Origin: Glaciihabitans arcticus
GTDB taxonomy: Bacteria; Actinomycetota; Actinomycetes; Actinomycetales; Microbacteriaceae
DNA length: 64,000 nt
Reading direction: 5' to 3'
NCBI RefSeq assembly: GCF_004310685.1
Contig: NZ_SISG01000001.1
Location: forward strand, 2,542,001 to 2,606,000
Position numbers and translations under genes: made by a program. Of this stretch, positions 17,098-26,049 are shown one piece after another; within the stretch, counting starts at the first letter, position 1, and every line of letters starts with the position of its first letter. The notes under the pieces were generated by a model. That model searched no databases, was not told where the DNA came from, and saw only the letters and a list, made by a program, of their open reading frames with translations.

Positions 17098-17134
17098 ATA
17101 CCGGCTACAGCACAATCTTGAAGGGTCGTTTCAC

Positions 17135-18115
17135 GTGCGCCAGATCATCATCATCGGCTCAGGACCCGCCGGATACACGGCGGCCATCTACGCCGCGCGA
17201 GCCAACCTCGCCCCCCTGCTCATCGCGAGCTCCGTCGAGGCCGGCGGCGAACTCATGAAGACCACTGAGGTCGACAACTACCCCGGATTCCCCGAAGGCA
17301 TCCAGGGCCCCGACCTCATGATCGCCATGGAGGCCCAGGCACGTCGCTTCGGCACAGAGATTGTTCTGGATGACGTCACCAAGCTCGAGCTCGAGGGAGA
17401 CGTCAAGCGCGTCACGCTCGGCAACGGCGACATTCACGAAGCCCTGTCCGTTGTCTTCGCCACAGGGTCGGCCTACCGCAAGCTCGGACTGTCAGACGAG
17501 GATCGCCTCAGCGGCTCCGGCGTGTCCTGGTGTGCAACCTGCGACGGGTTCTTCTTCCGCCAGAAGACGATCGCGGTCGTCGGCGGCGGCGACTCGGCCA
17601 TGGAAGAAGCGACCTTCCTCACGAAGTTCGCGGACAAGGTCTATGTCATCCACCGCAAGGATTCGCTGCGCGCGTCGAAGGCCATGCAGGATCGCGCCTT
17701 CACCAACCCGAAGATCGAGTTCCTCTGGAACAAGGAAGTCGCGCACATCTACGGCGACGGACTGGTCACGGGTGTCGGCCTGCTCGACACGGTGGACGGC
17801 TCGGAGACGACCGTCGACCTGAGCGGCCTGTTCATCGCGATCGGCGCCGACCCGCGCACGCACCTCGTGCACGGACAGCTCGACCTCACCGCCGAGGGCA
17901 CAATCGCCGTCGACGGACGCTCGTCGCGCACCAACATCACCGGAGTCTTCGCCGCGGGCGACGTCATCGACCCGACCTACCGCCAGGCCGTCACGGCTGC
18001 AGGATCGGGAACCGTAGCCGCCCTCGACGCCGAGCACTACCTCGCGTCGCTGCCGAAGGCGATCGTGGAAGCGGCCGTACAGGCCAGCGGCCTCGAAGTC
18101 CCGGTCAGCGCCTAA
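17135..18115 (+). CDS. trxB: Thioredoxin reductase
   Basis: TrxB (326 residues) is the NADPH-dependent flavoprotein that reduces thioredoxin in the cytoplasm. It has the FAD-binding GSGPAGYTAAIYAAR motif at residues 8-22, the redox pair C133-A-T-C136, the NADPH-binding GGGDSAMEEA motif, and the C-terminal GVFAAGDVIDP FAD motif. The start is GTG at 17135, preceded by GAAGG. trxA follows after 32 bases, so the two form one operon behind the SigR-type promoter. Confidence 0.97.
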   Translation: MRQIIIIGSGPAGYTAAIYAARANLAPLLIASSVEAGGELMKTTEVDNYPGFPEGIQGPDLMIAMEAQARRFGTEIVLDDVTKLELEGDVKRVTLGNGDIHEALSVVFATGSAYRKLGLSDEDRLSGSGVSWCATCDGFFFRQKTIAVVGGGDSAMEEATFLTKFADKVYVIHRKDSLRASKAMQDRAFTNPKIEFLWNKEVAHIYGDGLVTGVGLLDTVDGSETTVDLSGLFIAIGADPRTHLVHGQLDLTAEGTIAVDGRSSRTNITGVFAAGDVIDPTYRQAVTAAGSGTVAALDAEHYLASLPKAIVEAAVQASGLEVPVSA

Positions 18116-18147
18116 CCACTTCTCACCCCGAACAAAGGAAACCAGCC

Positions 18148-18474
18148 ATGTCTGCAGCCCCCGACGTCACCGACGCCACCTTCGAGGACCTCGTCCTCAA
18201 CTCGGAAGACACCATCATGGTGGACTTCTGGGCCGAGTGGTGCGGCCCGTGTCGCGCCGTCTCCCCGATCCTCGACGCGATCGCGACGGAGCACTCCGAC
18301 AAGATCAAGATCGTCAAGCTCAACGTCGACGACAACCCGCAGATCGCCATGAAGTACCAGATCACCTCCATCCCCGCGATGAAGGTCTTCAAGGGCGGCG
18401 AGGTCGTCAAGACCATCATCGGCGCAAAGCCGAAGCCGGCCATCGAGGCTGACCTTGCCGAGTTCCTCGCCTAA
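18148..18474 (+). CDS. trxA: Thioredoxin
   Basis: TrxA (108 residues) is the general dithiol reductant for ribonucleotide reductase and other proteins. The active site is W31-C32-G-P-C35 and the cis-proline loop is SIPAMK. The ATG at 18148 follows AAAGGAAA at good spacing. It is the second gene of the trxBA operon and is followed by a hairpin terminator. Confidence 0.97.
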   Translation: MSAAPDVTDATFEDLVLNSEDTIMVDFWAEWCGPCRAVSPILDAIATEHSDKIKIVKLNVDDNPQIAMKYQITSIPAMKVFKGGEVVKTIIGAKPKPAIEADLAEFLA

Positions 18475-18498
18475 CGGCGGGGTCCGTCGCTGAACTCG

Positions 18499-18529
18499 GA
18501 AGCCCCGCTCGCATGTCGAGAGGGGCTTC
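18499..18529 (+). terminator. Probable terminator of trxBA
   Basis: A 13-bp inverted repeat with one mismatch (18499-18511 with 18517-18529) closes a 5-base loop and is followed by a short TT-containing tract. It starts 24 bases after the trxA stop. Confidence 0.75.
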
Positions 18530-18582
18530 TTCCGTGTAATCAGCCCCTATTCTTGAACCTTCGACACGAAATCGGACGAACC

Positions 18583-19887
18583 ATGACCGCACAGGGCAAC
18601 AACCTCGACCCGTGGTACCACCACTACGCAGACCGCACGGCGAACCTCAGCGCCTCTGAAGTCCGCGCCCTGTTCGCCGTCGCCTCGCGCCCCGAGGTCG
18701 TCTCTCTGGCCGGCGGTATGCCCTTCGTCTCCGCCCTGCCGCAGGATCGCGTGGGCGACACCCTCGATCGCGTGATGCGCGAACGCGGTTCCGTCGCTTT
18801 GCAGTATGGCTCCGGCCAGGGTGACCCGCGCCTGCGTGAGCAGATCCTCGAGGTCATGGCACTCGAGGGCATCCGGGGGAGTGCGGATGACGTCGTCGTC
18901 ACCACGGGCTCCCAGCACGCTCTCGAGCTCATCACCAAGCTGTTCATCAACCCGGGTGACGTCGTCATCGCCGAAGGCCCCAGCTATGTCACGGCCATGG
19001 TCGTGTTCCGTTCGTTCCAGGCCCAGATCGAGCACGCCGACATGGACGAGTTCGGGCTGATCCCCGAGGCTCTGCGCCGGAAGATCGCCTCGCTCAAGGC
19101 CGATGGCAAGCGGATCAAGTTCCTCTACACGATTCCCACCTTCAGCAACCCGGCCGGGGTCACCCTGACCTGGGAGCGCCGCCTCGAGATCCTCGAGATC
19201 TGCCGCTCGAACGACATCCTCGTTCTCGAAGACAACCCCTACGGCCTGCTGTACTTCGACGCCCCGCCGCCGCACGCGCTGCGTTCGGTCGACGAGGACG
19301 GCGTGGTGTACCTCGGAACGTTCTCGAAGACCCTCGCGCCCGGATTCCGTGTGGGCTGGGCGCTCGCGCCGCACGCCATCCGCGAGAAGCTCATTCTGGC
19401 CAACGAGGCGGCCGTGCTCTCGCCGTCGTCGTTCAGCCAGCTCGTGATCTCCGACTATCTCGCGACGACGGACTGGAAGGGCCAGATCGACACCTTCCGC
19501 GGTGTGTACCGCGAGCGACGCGACGCCATGCTGCAGGCGCTCGACGACTACCTGCCCGACCTGTCGTGGACGGTTCCCAACGGCGGCTTCTACGTCTGGC
19601 TCACCCTGCCTGACCGGCTCGACAGCAAGGCAATGCTGCCGCGCGCCGTCACCGAGCTCGTCGCCTACACCCCCGGAACCGCTTTTTATGCTGATGGGAG
19701 CGGGAAGAACAAGATCCGCCTCTCGTTCTGCTACCCCACGCCCGACTTCATTCGCGAGGGTATCCGCCGCCTGACCAAGGTCGTGAACGGCGAACTCGAG
19801 CTGCTCGACACCTTCGCCGGCACCGGCCAGCTCGACGTCGTGCGTCAGGACCTCAAGTACATCAGCCCGCCGCCGAACATTAACTAG
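18583..19887 (+). CDS. PLP-dependent aminotransferase, fold type I (AAT-like, LysN/KAT-II-type)
   Basis: This encodes 434 residues of a class I/II aminotransferase without the GntR domain of MocR proteins. The PLP lysine is K249 in TFSKTLAPGFRVGW, the PTFSNPAG segment (185-192) binds PLP, and the opening VSLAGGMPF resembles 2-aminoadipate and kynurenine aminotransferase II. ATG at 18583 is preferred over an upstream TTG (18553). The next gene, 9 bases downstream, is a Ddl-like ATP-grasp ligase, so the pair may supply and then join amino acids. The true substrate is not evident. Confidence 0.88.
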   Translation: MTAQGNNLDPWYHHYADRTANLSASEVRALFAVASRPEVVSLAGGMPFVSALPQDRVGDTLDRVMRERGSVALQYGSGQGDPRLREQILEVMALEGIRGSADDVVVTTGSQHALELITKLFINPGDVVIAEGPSYVTAMVVFRSFQAQIEHADMDEFGLIPEALRRKIASLKADGKRIKFLYTIPTFSNPAGVTLTWERRLEILEICRSNDILVLEDNPYGLLYFDAPPPHALRSVDEDGVVYLGTFSKTLAPGFRVGWALAPHAIREKLILANEAAVLSPSSFSQLVISDYLATTDWKGQIDTFRGVYRERRDAMLQALDDYLPDLSWTVPNGGFYVWLTLPDRLDSKAMLPRAVTELVAYTPGTAFYADGSGKNKIRLSFCYPTPDFIREGIRRLTKVVNGELELLDTFAGTGQLDVVRQDLKYISPPPNIN

Positions 19888-19896
19888 GGACTCCTT

Positions 19897-20856
19897 ATGA
19901 CCGACACGACACACCGCTCCATCGTCGTCCTGGCCGGCGGCCTCTCCCACGAGCGCGACGTCTCCCTGCGCTCGGGGCGCCGGGTCTCCGACAGCCTCTC
20001 GCAGCACGGCATCTCGGTCGTCACGAGAGATCCGGATGCCACTCTTCTCGCCGATCTCTCAGCGACACGGCCCGACGTGATCTGGCCGGCCCTCCACGGC
20101 GCAAGCGGCGAAGACGGCGCCCTGCGCGGCCTCCTGGACTACCTGGGCATCCCGTACGTCGGCTCGACCGCCGACGCCACGCGCCTCGCCTGGGACAAGC
20201 CGACCGCCAAGGTAGTCGTCCAACGCGCGGGGGTGCCGACACCGCGCTCGATCACGCTGCCCCGCGACACCTTCCGAGAGCTGGGCGCCTCGGCCGTGCT
20301 CGATGTGATCACCGCGGAGCTCACCGGCCCGCTCGTGGTGAAGCCCGCGCAGGGCGGTTCGGCCCAGGGCGTGAGCATCGTCGACAGCGTCGATGACCTG
20401 CCGCGCGCCATGGTCAACGCCTACACCTACTTCGACGTGGCGCTCATCGAGCAGAAGATCGTCGGCACAGAGGTCGCTGTCTGCATCATCGACACCGGGG
20501 ATGGCCCCGTGGCGCTGCCGGCCATCGAGATCGAACCGGTGGGCGGCGTCTACAGCTTCGAGGCGCACTACACGGCGGGGGAGACCCGTTTCTACGCTCC
20601 GGCCCGCATTGCTCCGGATGTCGCGGCGCGCGTCGCCGAGGTGGCCATCGCGGCCCACGCCGCCCTCGGCCTCCGCCACATCTCTCGCGTCGACATCATC
20701 GTGGATGCGGCCGGCACGCCGTGGTTCCTCGAGGCGAGCGTGATGCCCGGACTCACCGAGACGTCACTCTTCCCGATCGCACTCGAAGCCGCCGGCCACG
20801 ACGTCGGGTGGGTCTATTCGGCCCTCGCCGACACCGCCGTTCGCGACCACAATTAG
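19897..20856 (+). CDS. D-alanine-D-alanine-ligase-like ATP-grasp protein
   Basis: This encodes 319 residues with all three Ddl regions: GGLSHERDVSLRSG near the N-terminus, KPAQGGSAQGVS at 149-160, and the metal-binding end region with D266 and E279. In Ddl the last motif is E-V-N-T-x-P-G; here it is E-A-S-V-M-P-G, so the asparagine Mg2+ ligand is replaced by S281. The protein may still be a ligase with altered metal binding, may use other amino acids, or may be a degenerate paralogue. It follows the aminotransferase gene by 9 bases and is convergent with parB. A dedicated cell-wall ddl probably lies elsewhere. Confidence 0.82.
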   Translation: MTDTTHRSIVVLAGGLSHERDVSLRSGRRVSDSLSQHGISVVTRDPDATLLADLSATRPDVIWPALHGASGEDGALRGLLDYLGIPYVGSTADATRLAWDKPTAKVVVQRAGVPTPRSITLPRDTFRELGASAVLDVITAELTGPLVVKPAQGGSAQGVSIVDSVDDLPRAMVNAYTYFDVALIEQKIVGTEVAVCIIDTGDGPVALPAIEIEPVGGVYSFEAHYTAGETRFYAPARIAPDVAARVAEVAIAAHAALGLRHISRVDIIVDAAGTPWFLEASVMPGLTETSLFPIALEAAGHDVGWVYSALADTAVRDHN

Positions 20857-20875
20857 GGTTTGACCAGCTTTTTTC

Positions 20876-21844
20876 CTAGTTGAAGCCGGGCTGCCCGAGC
20901 TCGCCGAGGATACGGTTCAGGTCGCCTACCGTGGCGAAGTCGATCACGATGGTGCCCTTCGACGAGCCGAGGCTCACCTTGACACGGGTGTTGAGACGGT
21001 CGCCAAGACGCTCCGCGATCTCATCGAGCTGGCCCTGGCGTCCGCCTGCTGAAGGCTTCGTCTTCGTCGGCTTCTTCGGGGCGACCTGACCGGCTGCGGC
21101 CTCCGCGGCACGCACCGAGAGGTCCTCGTTGACGATCTTCGTCGCCAGGGTCTCCTGCGTGGCCGCGTCGTCTCCGACCGAGAGGATGGCCCTCGCGTGA
21201 CCCGCGCTCAGTACTCCGGCAGCGACACGCTTCTGGATCGAGGCGGGCAGGCGCAGCAGGCGGATGGTGTTGGTGATCTGCGGGCGCGAGCGACCGATGC
21301 GCGTGGCCAGCTCGTCCTGGGTGATTCCGAAGTCCGCGAGCAGCTGCTGGTAGGCCGATGCCTCTTCGAGCGGGTTGAGGTTGGCGCGGTGCAGGTTCTC
21401 GAGCAGGGCATCCCGAAGCATGTCCTCGTCGGCGGTGTTCTTGATGACCGCGGGGATCGTGTCGAGTCCGAGCTGCTTGGTCGCACGAAGTCGGCGCTCA
21501 CCCATGATGAGCTCGAACTGCGGGCCACCGGCGACAGCGCCCTGGAGCGGACGCACCACAATGGGCTGCAGGACGCCGATCTCGCGGATGGAGACGACGA
21601 GTTCGGCGAGCTCCTCCTCGCGGAACTCGGTGCGCGGCTGGCTCGAGTTCGGCACGATGTCGTCGGGGGAGAGGTTGGCGAGGCGCGCACCGGGCACGGC
21701 GAGCAGGGCCTCACCGTCGTCGATCGTCGTGGCCGGGCTGCTCGGGAAGAAGACGTCGACCGGGCGGCCGGTGTCTTCGCTGTCGCTGCCCGGGATCAGG
21801 GCGCCGATGCCTCGACCGAGGCCGGTTCTCTTGGGTGTTGCCAT
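20876..21844 (-). CDS. parB: Chromosome-partitioning protein ParB
   Basis: ParB (322 residues) is the CTP-dependent clamp that loads at parS and spreads to form the partition complex. The N-terminal CTP-binding region includes GERRLRATKQLGLDTIPAV and ENLHRANLNPLEEA; the helix-turn-helix region follows at ITQDELATRIGRSRPQ, and the C-terminal dimerisation segment ends the protein. The N-terminal GLGRGIGALIP motif contacts ParA in family members. The start codon shares one base with the parA stop (TAATG), so the two are coupled. Confidence 0.96.
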   Translation of the reverse strand: MATPKRTGLGRGIGALIPGSDSEDTGRPVDVFFPSSPATTIDDGEALLAVPGARLANLSPDDIVPNSSQPRTEFREEELAELVVSIREIGVLQPIVVRPLQGAVAGGPQFELIMGERRLRATKQLGLDTIPAVIKNTADEDMLRDALLENLHRANLNPLEEASAYQQLLADFGITQDELATRIGRSRPQITNTIRLLRLPASIQKRVAAGVLSAGHARAILSVGDDAATQETLATKIVNEDLSVRAAEAAAGQVAPKKPTKTKPSAGGRQGQLDEIAERLGDRLNTRVKVSLGSSKGTIVIDFATVGDLNRILGELGQPGFN

Positions 21845-22875
21845 TAGGCGGGTGCTCCCCTGTGTGCGATTTCGGATGCTGCTTCGAGGTACGAGAGTGA
21901 ACCTGGCGAGGTCGGGTCGTAGCTGATGACGGTCTGGCCGTAGCTGGGCGCCTCGGAGATGCGCACCGAGCGGGGGATCAGGGTCTTGAGCACTTCCTGA
22001 GGAAAGTGCTGGCGAACGTCATCCGCCACCTGGTTGGCGAGATTGGTGCGCGAGTCGTACATGGTCAACAGGATCGTCGATACCGACAGGCGCGGGTTGA
22101 GGTGGCGCTCGATCAGCTTGATGTTGTTCAGCAGCTGGCTGAGGCCCTCGAGCGCGTAGTACTCGCACTGGATCGGTATGAGAACCTCGCGGGCCGCAAC
22201 GAACGCGTTGATGGTCAGCAGCCCGAGCGAGGGTGGGCAGTCGATGAACACGTAATGGAAGTCGTCATCGGACTGGCCGAGGAACGCGTCGAGCGCGGAG
22301 CGCAGACGCTGCTCGCGCGCGACGAGGGAGACGAGCTCAATTTCGGCACCGGCGAGGTGAATGGTCGCGGGCACGCAGAACAGGGTGTCGAACTCGGGGC
22401 TCTTCTGGATGACCTGCGACATGGGTTCGTCGTTGATGATGACGTCGTAGACACTCACGGTGTCTGAACGGTGCTCTACGCCGAGCGCGGTCGAGGCGTT
22501 GCCCTGCGGGTCCAGGTCGATGACCAGCACTCGAGCGCCGGACCGGGCAAGTGCTGCTGCCAGGTTCACGGTCGTGGTGGTCTTGCCGACGCCACCTTTC
22601 TGGTTGGCGACGGTGAAGATTCGTGGCTCGGTCGGCAGGGGGAGCGATTCCGCTTCGATCGCCATACGGCGGCGGGTGTTCTCCGCCAGTTCGCGGGCGA
22701 GGGGGGTTGTTGCATCAAATGCAGAAGGGGTGATGGTTTCGGCTTTCTTCGCAGCCGCGCGTTCTTCCACGGCCTGGGCGAGGGCGACGTTCACGGGGGT
22801 CGGGGCCAGGGGGCTGACGCGCGACGGAGTTCCGGGGTTCGTCGCAGCGGCGACGTCACTGTTCGGATGTTTCAC
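21844..22875 (-). CDS. parA: Chromosome-partitioning ATPase ParA
   Basis: ParA (343 residues) is the Walker-type ATPase whose nucleoid gradient moves ParB-bound origins. The deviant Walker A motif KGGVGKT is at 93-99, and DLDPQGNAST and DCPPSLG follow. About 85 residues precede the ATPase domain and look unstructured, a long N-terminal extension for the family. The start is a GTG that lies inside a parS site, so ParB bound there would cover the initiation region. Transcription most likely continues from the rsmG gene upstream. Confidence 0.96.
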   Translation of the reverse strand: MKHPNSDVAAATNPGTPSRVSPLAPTPVNVALAQAVEERAAAKKAETITPSAFDATTPLARELAENTRRRMAIEAESLPLPTEPRIFTVANQKGGVGKTTTTVNLAAALARSGARVLVIDLDPQGNASTALGVEHRSDTVSVYDVIINDEPMSQVIQKSPEFDTLFCVPATIHLAGAEIELVSLVAREQRLRSALDAFLGQSDDDFHYVFIDCPPSLGLLTINAFVAAREVLIPIQCEYYALEGLSQLLNNIKLIERHLNPRLSVSTILLTMYDSRTNLANQVADDVRQHFPQEVLKTLIPRSVRISEAPSYGQTVISYDPTSPGSLSYLEAASEIAHRGAPA

Positions 22876-22883
22876 GTGAAACC
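22868..22883. promoter_or_regulatory. parS site 1, over the parA start codon
   Basis: The 12-bp palindrome TTTCACGTGAAA is perfect (22870-22881) and the 16-base site matches the consensus parS except the last base. The GTG start of parA (22875-22873) is inside it. Confidence 0.93.
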
Positions 22884-22998
22884 TTCTTCGTGGTTGCTGG
22901 GGGCAGAGTATCCGGATCGGCCGACCCGGGGTGCTGGTCGACCCCTCGCTGGGGATAATCCGCCGCGCGCTCAGGCTCCGGAGGAGAGGCGCAAACGA

Positions 22999-23646
22999 TC
23001 AGTCAACTGTAGCCCGAAACACCCGGGTGACTTCGGGGACAACTCCCTCGCCCAACACGAGCACCTCAACATTGCTCAGCCGGGCTTTACGGATGATCTT
23101 CGCCGCAGCGTCGATCTCATCCTGGACTCGTGAGCCCTTCATGAACAGGAGTTCACCGCCCGAACGGACCAGGGGAGCGGTCGTGGGGATCAGCTTGCTC
23201 AGTGAACTCACCGCGCGCGCCGTCAGCTGATCCAACGGTACGTCGAGACGAGTCTCCTCCGAGCGAGCACGGATGACCGTGACGTTGTCCAGTCCGAGAT
23301 CCGCCGCCTCGGAGATCAGCCAGTCGACTCTGCGCTCCATCGGCTCGATGAGCACGAGGTGCACGTCGGGGCGGGCGATCGCCAGAACCAGTCCGGGAAG
23401 GCCAGCTCCGCTGCCTACGTCTCCGGTACGACCGGGACGGAGCAGGGGAGCGACGATCGCGCAGTTCAGGATGTGACGTGACCACAGTCGTGGCACCTCG
23501 AGCGGCCCAATGAGACCCAGCTCCTCACCGCGTCTCGCGAGATCGGCGGTGTACTGGCGAGCGACATCGATGCGGTCGCCGAAGAGCGGGGCTGCGGTCG
23601 ACGGCTCTGCCTCGACGGCATTCTCAACTTCGGGGATGTCGCTCAA
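22999..23646 (-). CDS. rsmG: 16S rRNA (guanine527-N7)-methyltransferase RsmG (GidB)
   Basis: RsmG (215 residues) methylates G527 (E. coli numbering) of 16S rRNA using S-adenosylmethionine; loss gives low-level streptomycin resistance in several bacteria. The SAM-binding motif GDVGSGAGLPGLVLAI-type segment (read as DVGSGAGLPGL) and the SRHILNC motif are intact. The likely start is TTG at 23646, as an upstream GTG is followed directly by a stop. The 14 bases between the jag stop and this start are filled by a parS site, leaving no obvious Shine-Dalgarno sequence. Confidence 0.93.
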   Translation of the reverse strand: MSDIPEVENAVEAEPSTAAPLFGDRIDVARQYTADLARRGEELGLIGPLEVPRLWSRHILNCAIVAPLLRPGRTGDVGSGAGLPGLVLAIARPDVHLVLIEPMERRVDWLISEAADLGLDNVTVIRARSEETRLDVPLDQLTARAVSSLSKLIPTTAPLVRSGGELLFMKGSRVQDEIDAAAKIIRKARLSNVEVLVLGEGVVPEVTRVFRATVD

Positions 23647-23662
23647 TGTTTCACGTGAAACT
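23647..23662. promoter_or_regulatory. parS site 2, between jag and rsmG
   Basis: The palindrome TTTCACGTGAAA is perfect at 23649-23660. The site fills the gap between the jag stop codon and the TTG start of rsmG. Confidence 0.93.
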
Positions 23663-24212
23663 ATGCGCGGGTGATGACGGTGTGACGGTCGCGGCCTTCG
23701 CCCTCGGACTCCGAGGAGAAACCGCGCTCGCTCACCACATCGTGGACGAGCTTCCGCTCGTAGGAGGACATGGCGGGAAGGGCCGCGGAGGAAGCTCCAC
23801 CGTCGATGCGCTCGATCGCCTTGTCGACGAGGATGGTCAACTCGGCCACGCGAGCCTCGCGCGATCCGCCGACATCGAGGATGAGGCGGGAGAATCCGCC
23901 GGTCTTGGTCTGCACGGCGATGCGCGTGAGCTCCTGCAGCGCGTTGACGGTCTCCGGCTTGGAGAGCAGGCGCAGGTTGGTGTCCTCACTCGAGTTCACT
24001 GAGACGTAGGCGCGCCCACCGCGGGTGTCGATCTCGATGTCTCCATCGAGATCCGTTATGTCGAGGAGCTCCTCGATGTAGTCGGCAGCGATCTCGCCCT
24101 CTTCTTCGAGCTGGCCGGCGGTAGGAGCACTGCTGGTGCTCTCCTCGGTCGTGGCCTCAGCTTCGACGGCTTCGTCGGCTGCTGCTTCTTCGGTCTGGGT
24201 AACGTCGGTCAC
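23661..24212 (-). CDS. jag: KH/R3H RNA-binding protein Jag (KhpB)
   Basis: This encodes 183 residues. An acidic, low-complexity N-terminus (1-38) precedes a KH-like region (about 40-125) and a C-terminal R3H-type region (SSYERKLVHDVVSERGFSSES). Jag/KhpB proteins bind RNA and influence cell elongation in Gram-positives. It overlaps the yidC stop by 4 bases and is followed by rsmG, the standard order. Its stop codon is the first base set of a parS site. Confidence 0.92.
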   Translation of the reverse strand: MTDVTQTEEAAADEAVEAEATTEESTSSAPTAGQLEEEGEIAADYIEELLDITDLDGDIEIDTRGGRAYVSVNSSEDTNLRLLSKPETVNALQELTRIAVQTKTGGFSRLILDVGGSREARVAELTILVDKAIERIDGGASSAALPAMSSYERKLVHDVVSERGFSSESEGEGRDRHTVITRA

Positions 24213-25192
24213 TTTTTTCCACCCTGCTTCTTGGAACGGTTCTTACCAACGGGCTGTGCACGCTGGACTTTCTTGGGCTCCTCGACGAGCGGGGTCTCGG
24301 AGATCGGTTCGGGGATGCCGCGACGCTGGCGCTTGCGGGCGAGGCGGGCCTCCCGCTCGAAGGCGGCCTGGCTGCCGGGAGTCGGCAGGTTACGGATCAC
24401 GAGGAACTGCTGGACCATGGTCCAGGCGTTCGACGTGAGCCAATAGAACATCACGCCGAGCGGGAAGGCAAAACCGGAGAAGGCGAAGACGAGGGGAAGC
24501 AGGTACAGCAGCACGCGCTGCTGCTTGAACATTGGGCTCTCCTTCATCTCCTTCGACTGGTTCTTCGACATGATCTGCAGCTGGGTGATGAACTGCGAGG
24601 CAGTCATGAGCACGACCATGATGGCGGCGATCACGATGACCCAGACGTTGCCGTCTGCGGTGCTCATCGCGAGGTGCAGGGGAGCGATGTCGAACAGCGA
24701 CGCGTCGCCGAATGACTTCGAGAGGTCGTCGTTGAGCAGGCCGACGCCCGCGGTCTCAACGCCGTTCTTGACGTTGACCGCGTGGTTCTGCGCGTGGCTC
24801 AGCACGGAGAAGAGGCTGAAGAAGATCGGCATCTGGATAAGCAGCGGCAGGCAGGAAGAGAGCGGGTTGGTCCCGGTGTCCTTGTACATGGCCATCGTCT
24901 CGCGGGACATGGCCTCGCGGGAGAACTGGTCCTTCTTGCCCTTGTACTTGTCCTGAATCTTCTTGAGCTGGGGCGCGACCTCCATCATGCGGCGCTGGCT
25001 CTTGATCTGGCGTACGAAGATCGGAATCAGCGCGGCACGGATGACGAGCACGAGTCCGACGATGGACAGCACCCAGGTCAGACCCGCGTCGGGGTCGAGG
25101 CCGATGTTGGTGAGTAGCCAATGGAAGGCAACGAGGATGAGCTCGACCACCCATTTGATGGGCCACAGTATGGCTCCGAAGATATCTGGCAT
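24209..25192 (-). CDS. yidC: Membrane protein insertase YidC
   Basis: YidC (327 residues) inserts proteins into the membrane alone or with SecYEG. Five membrane segments are visible, from PIKWVVELILVAFHWLL to the region around GFAFPLGVMFYWLTSNAWT, and the protein lacks the large periplasmic domain of Gram-negative YidC, as expected. A charged C-terminal tail rich in Lys and Arg ends the protein. It overlaps jag by 4 bases and follows yidD after 8 bases. Confidence 0.96.
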   Translation of the reverse strand: MPDIFGAILWPIKWVVELILVAFHWLLTNIGLDPDAGLTWVLSIVGLVLVIRAALIPIFVRQIKSQRRMMEVAPQLKKIQDKYKGKKDQFSREAMSRETMAMYKDTGTNPLSSCLPLLIQMPIFFSLFSVLSHAQNHAVNVKNGVETAGVGLLNDDLSKSFGDASLFDIAPLHLAMSTADGNVWVIVIAAIMVVLMTASQFITQLQIMSKNQSKEMKESPMFKQQRVLLYLLPLVFAFSGFAFPLGVMFYWLTSNAWTMVQQFLVIRNLPTPGSQAAFEREARLARKRQRRGIPEPISETPLVEEPKKVQRAQPVGKNRSKKQGGKK

Positions 25193-25200
25193 GTGTGGGG

Positions 25201-25512
25201 TCAGCCCTTTCCGTGGCCACTCGCTGTAACAAAACCGAACCGCGTCGTCGTGTGCCGGTGGGGCTCGCGCGCGGGAACGTCATCCACTCCGCCGACCGCC
25301 CAGGGGTGGCAGCGTGCGATACGGCGTGAGCCCATCCAGACGCCGCGTACAACGCCGTACTGCTGGATGGCCTCGAGCGCGTACGCCGAGCAGGAGGGGT
25401 AATACCGGCAGACATCGCCGTAGAGCGGAGAGATCACCGCGCGATAGACGCGGAGGATGACGACGCAGAGATTGCGGGGAACGAGCATCACGAAGGAGAG
25501 CGCCCTGTTCAT
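25201..25512 (-). CDS. yidD: Membrane protein insertion efficiency factor YidD
   Basis: YidD (103 residues) is a small membrane-associated factor that helps YidC-dependent insertion. The family core is complete: RVYRAVISPLYGDVCRYYPS then CSAYALEAIQQYGVVRG. The start overlaps the rnpA stop as ATGA. Length is at the upper end for the family. Confidence 0.95.
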   Translation of the reverse strand: MNRALSFVMLVPRNLCVVILRVYRAVISPLYGDVCRYYPSCSAYALEAIQQYGVVRGVWMGSRRIARCHPWAVGGVDDVPAREPHRHTTTRFGFVTASGHGKG

Positions 25513-25850
25513 CGTCTCTCCACACTCCTGGTTACAGCGTTGATGATCTCCGTGTGCAGGGTAACCCAGGAAGCCTCGGTGGAAGCTGGAAGCGGACGCA
25601 CCACGATGTCGTGACCCGTAGCCCGTGATTCCAGCAATTCTCGTCCGATCGACCGGAGCCTTCGGCGCATCCTGTTTCTCACGACAGAGCCGCCGACACT
25701 CTTCGCGACGATGAACCCGAATCGAGTCGGCGACGAATCGCCCGTTCGCGTCGAGTAGACGACGGCTATGGGGGAGGTGGCCCTGCGTCCCGTGCGCACG
25801 ACACTCCTGAATTCGGCGCCGGTAATCACCCTGTTCGCTTTAGCGAGCAT
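25509..25850 (-). CDS. rnpA: Ribonuclease P protein component
   Basis: RnpA (113 residues) is the protein cofactor of RNase P, which trims tRNA 5' ends. The basic RNA-binding signature RNRMRRRLRSIGRE is present with the flanking GFIVAKSVGGSVV. The ATG at 25850 matches the family start (MLAKANR); a longer frame upstream would run into rpmH on the same strand. The rnpB RNA gene is not in the window. Confidence 0.95.
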   Translation of the reverse strand: MLAKANRVITGAEFRSVVRTGRRATSPIAVVYSTRTGDSSPTRFGFIVAKSVGGSVVRNRMRRRLRSIGRELLESRATGHDIVVRPLPASTEASWVTLHTEIINAVTRSVERR

Positions 25851-25911
25851 GGCGAGACCTGGCACCACAATCACGGAATGACTGCACGGGCCGCAACAGC
25901 ACCGGGAAGAA

Positions 25912-26049
25912 CTAGGCGGAGAGTTCGGTGCGACCCTTACGACGACGAGCACCGAGGATGGCGCGGCCGGCGCGGGTGCGCATGCGAAGACGGAAGCCAT
26001 GCACCTTGGAACGGCGACGGTTGTTCGGCTGGAAAGTTCTCTTGCTCAT
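25912..26049 (-). CDS. rpmH: 50S ribosomal protein bL34
   Basis: bL34 is a 45-residue, very basic protein read as [20 protein letters not shown] at its start and ending RKGRTELSA. It is the first gene of the rpmH-rnpA-yidD-yidC-jag-rsmG-parAB run and is divergent from dnaA across the origin. Confidence 0.97.
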   Translation of the reverse strand: MSKRTFQPNNRRRSKVHGFRLRMRTRAGRAILGARRRKGRTELSA

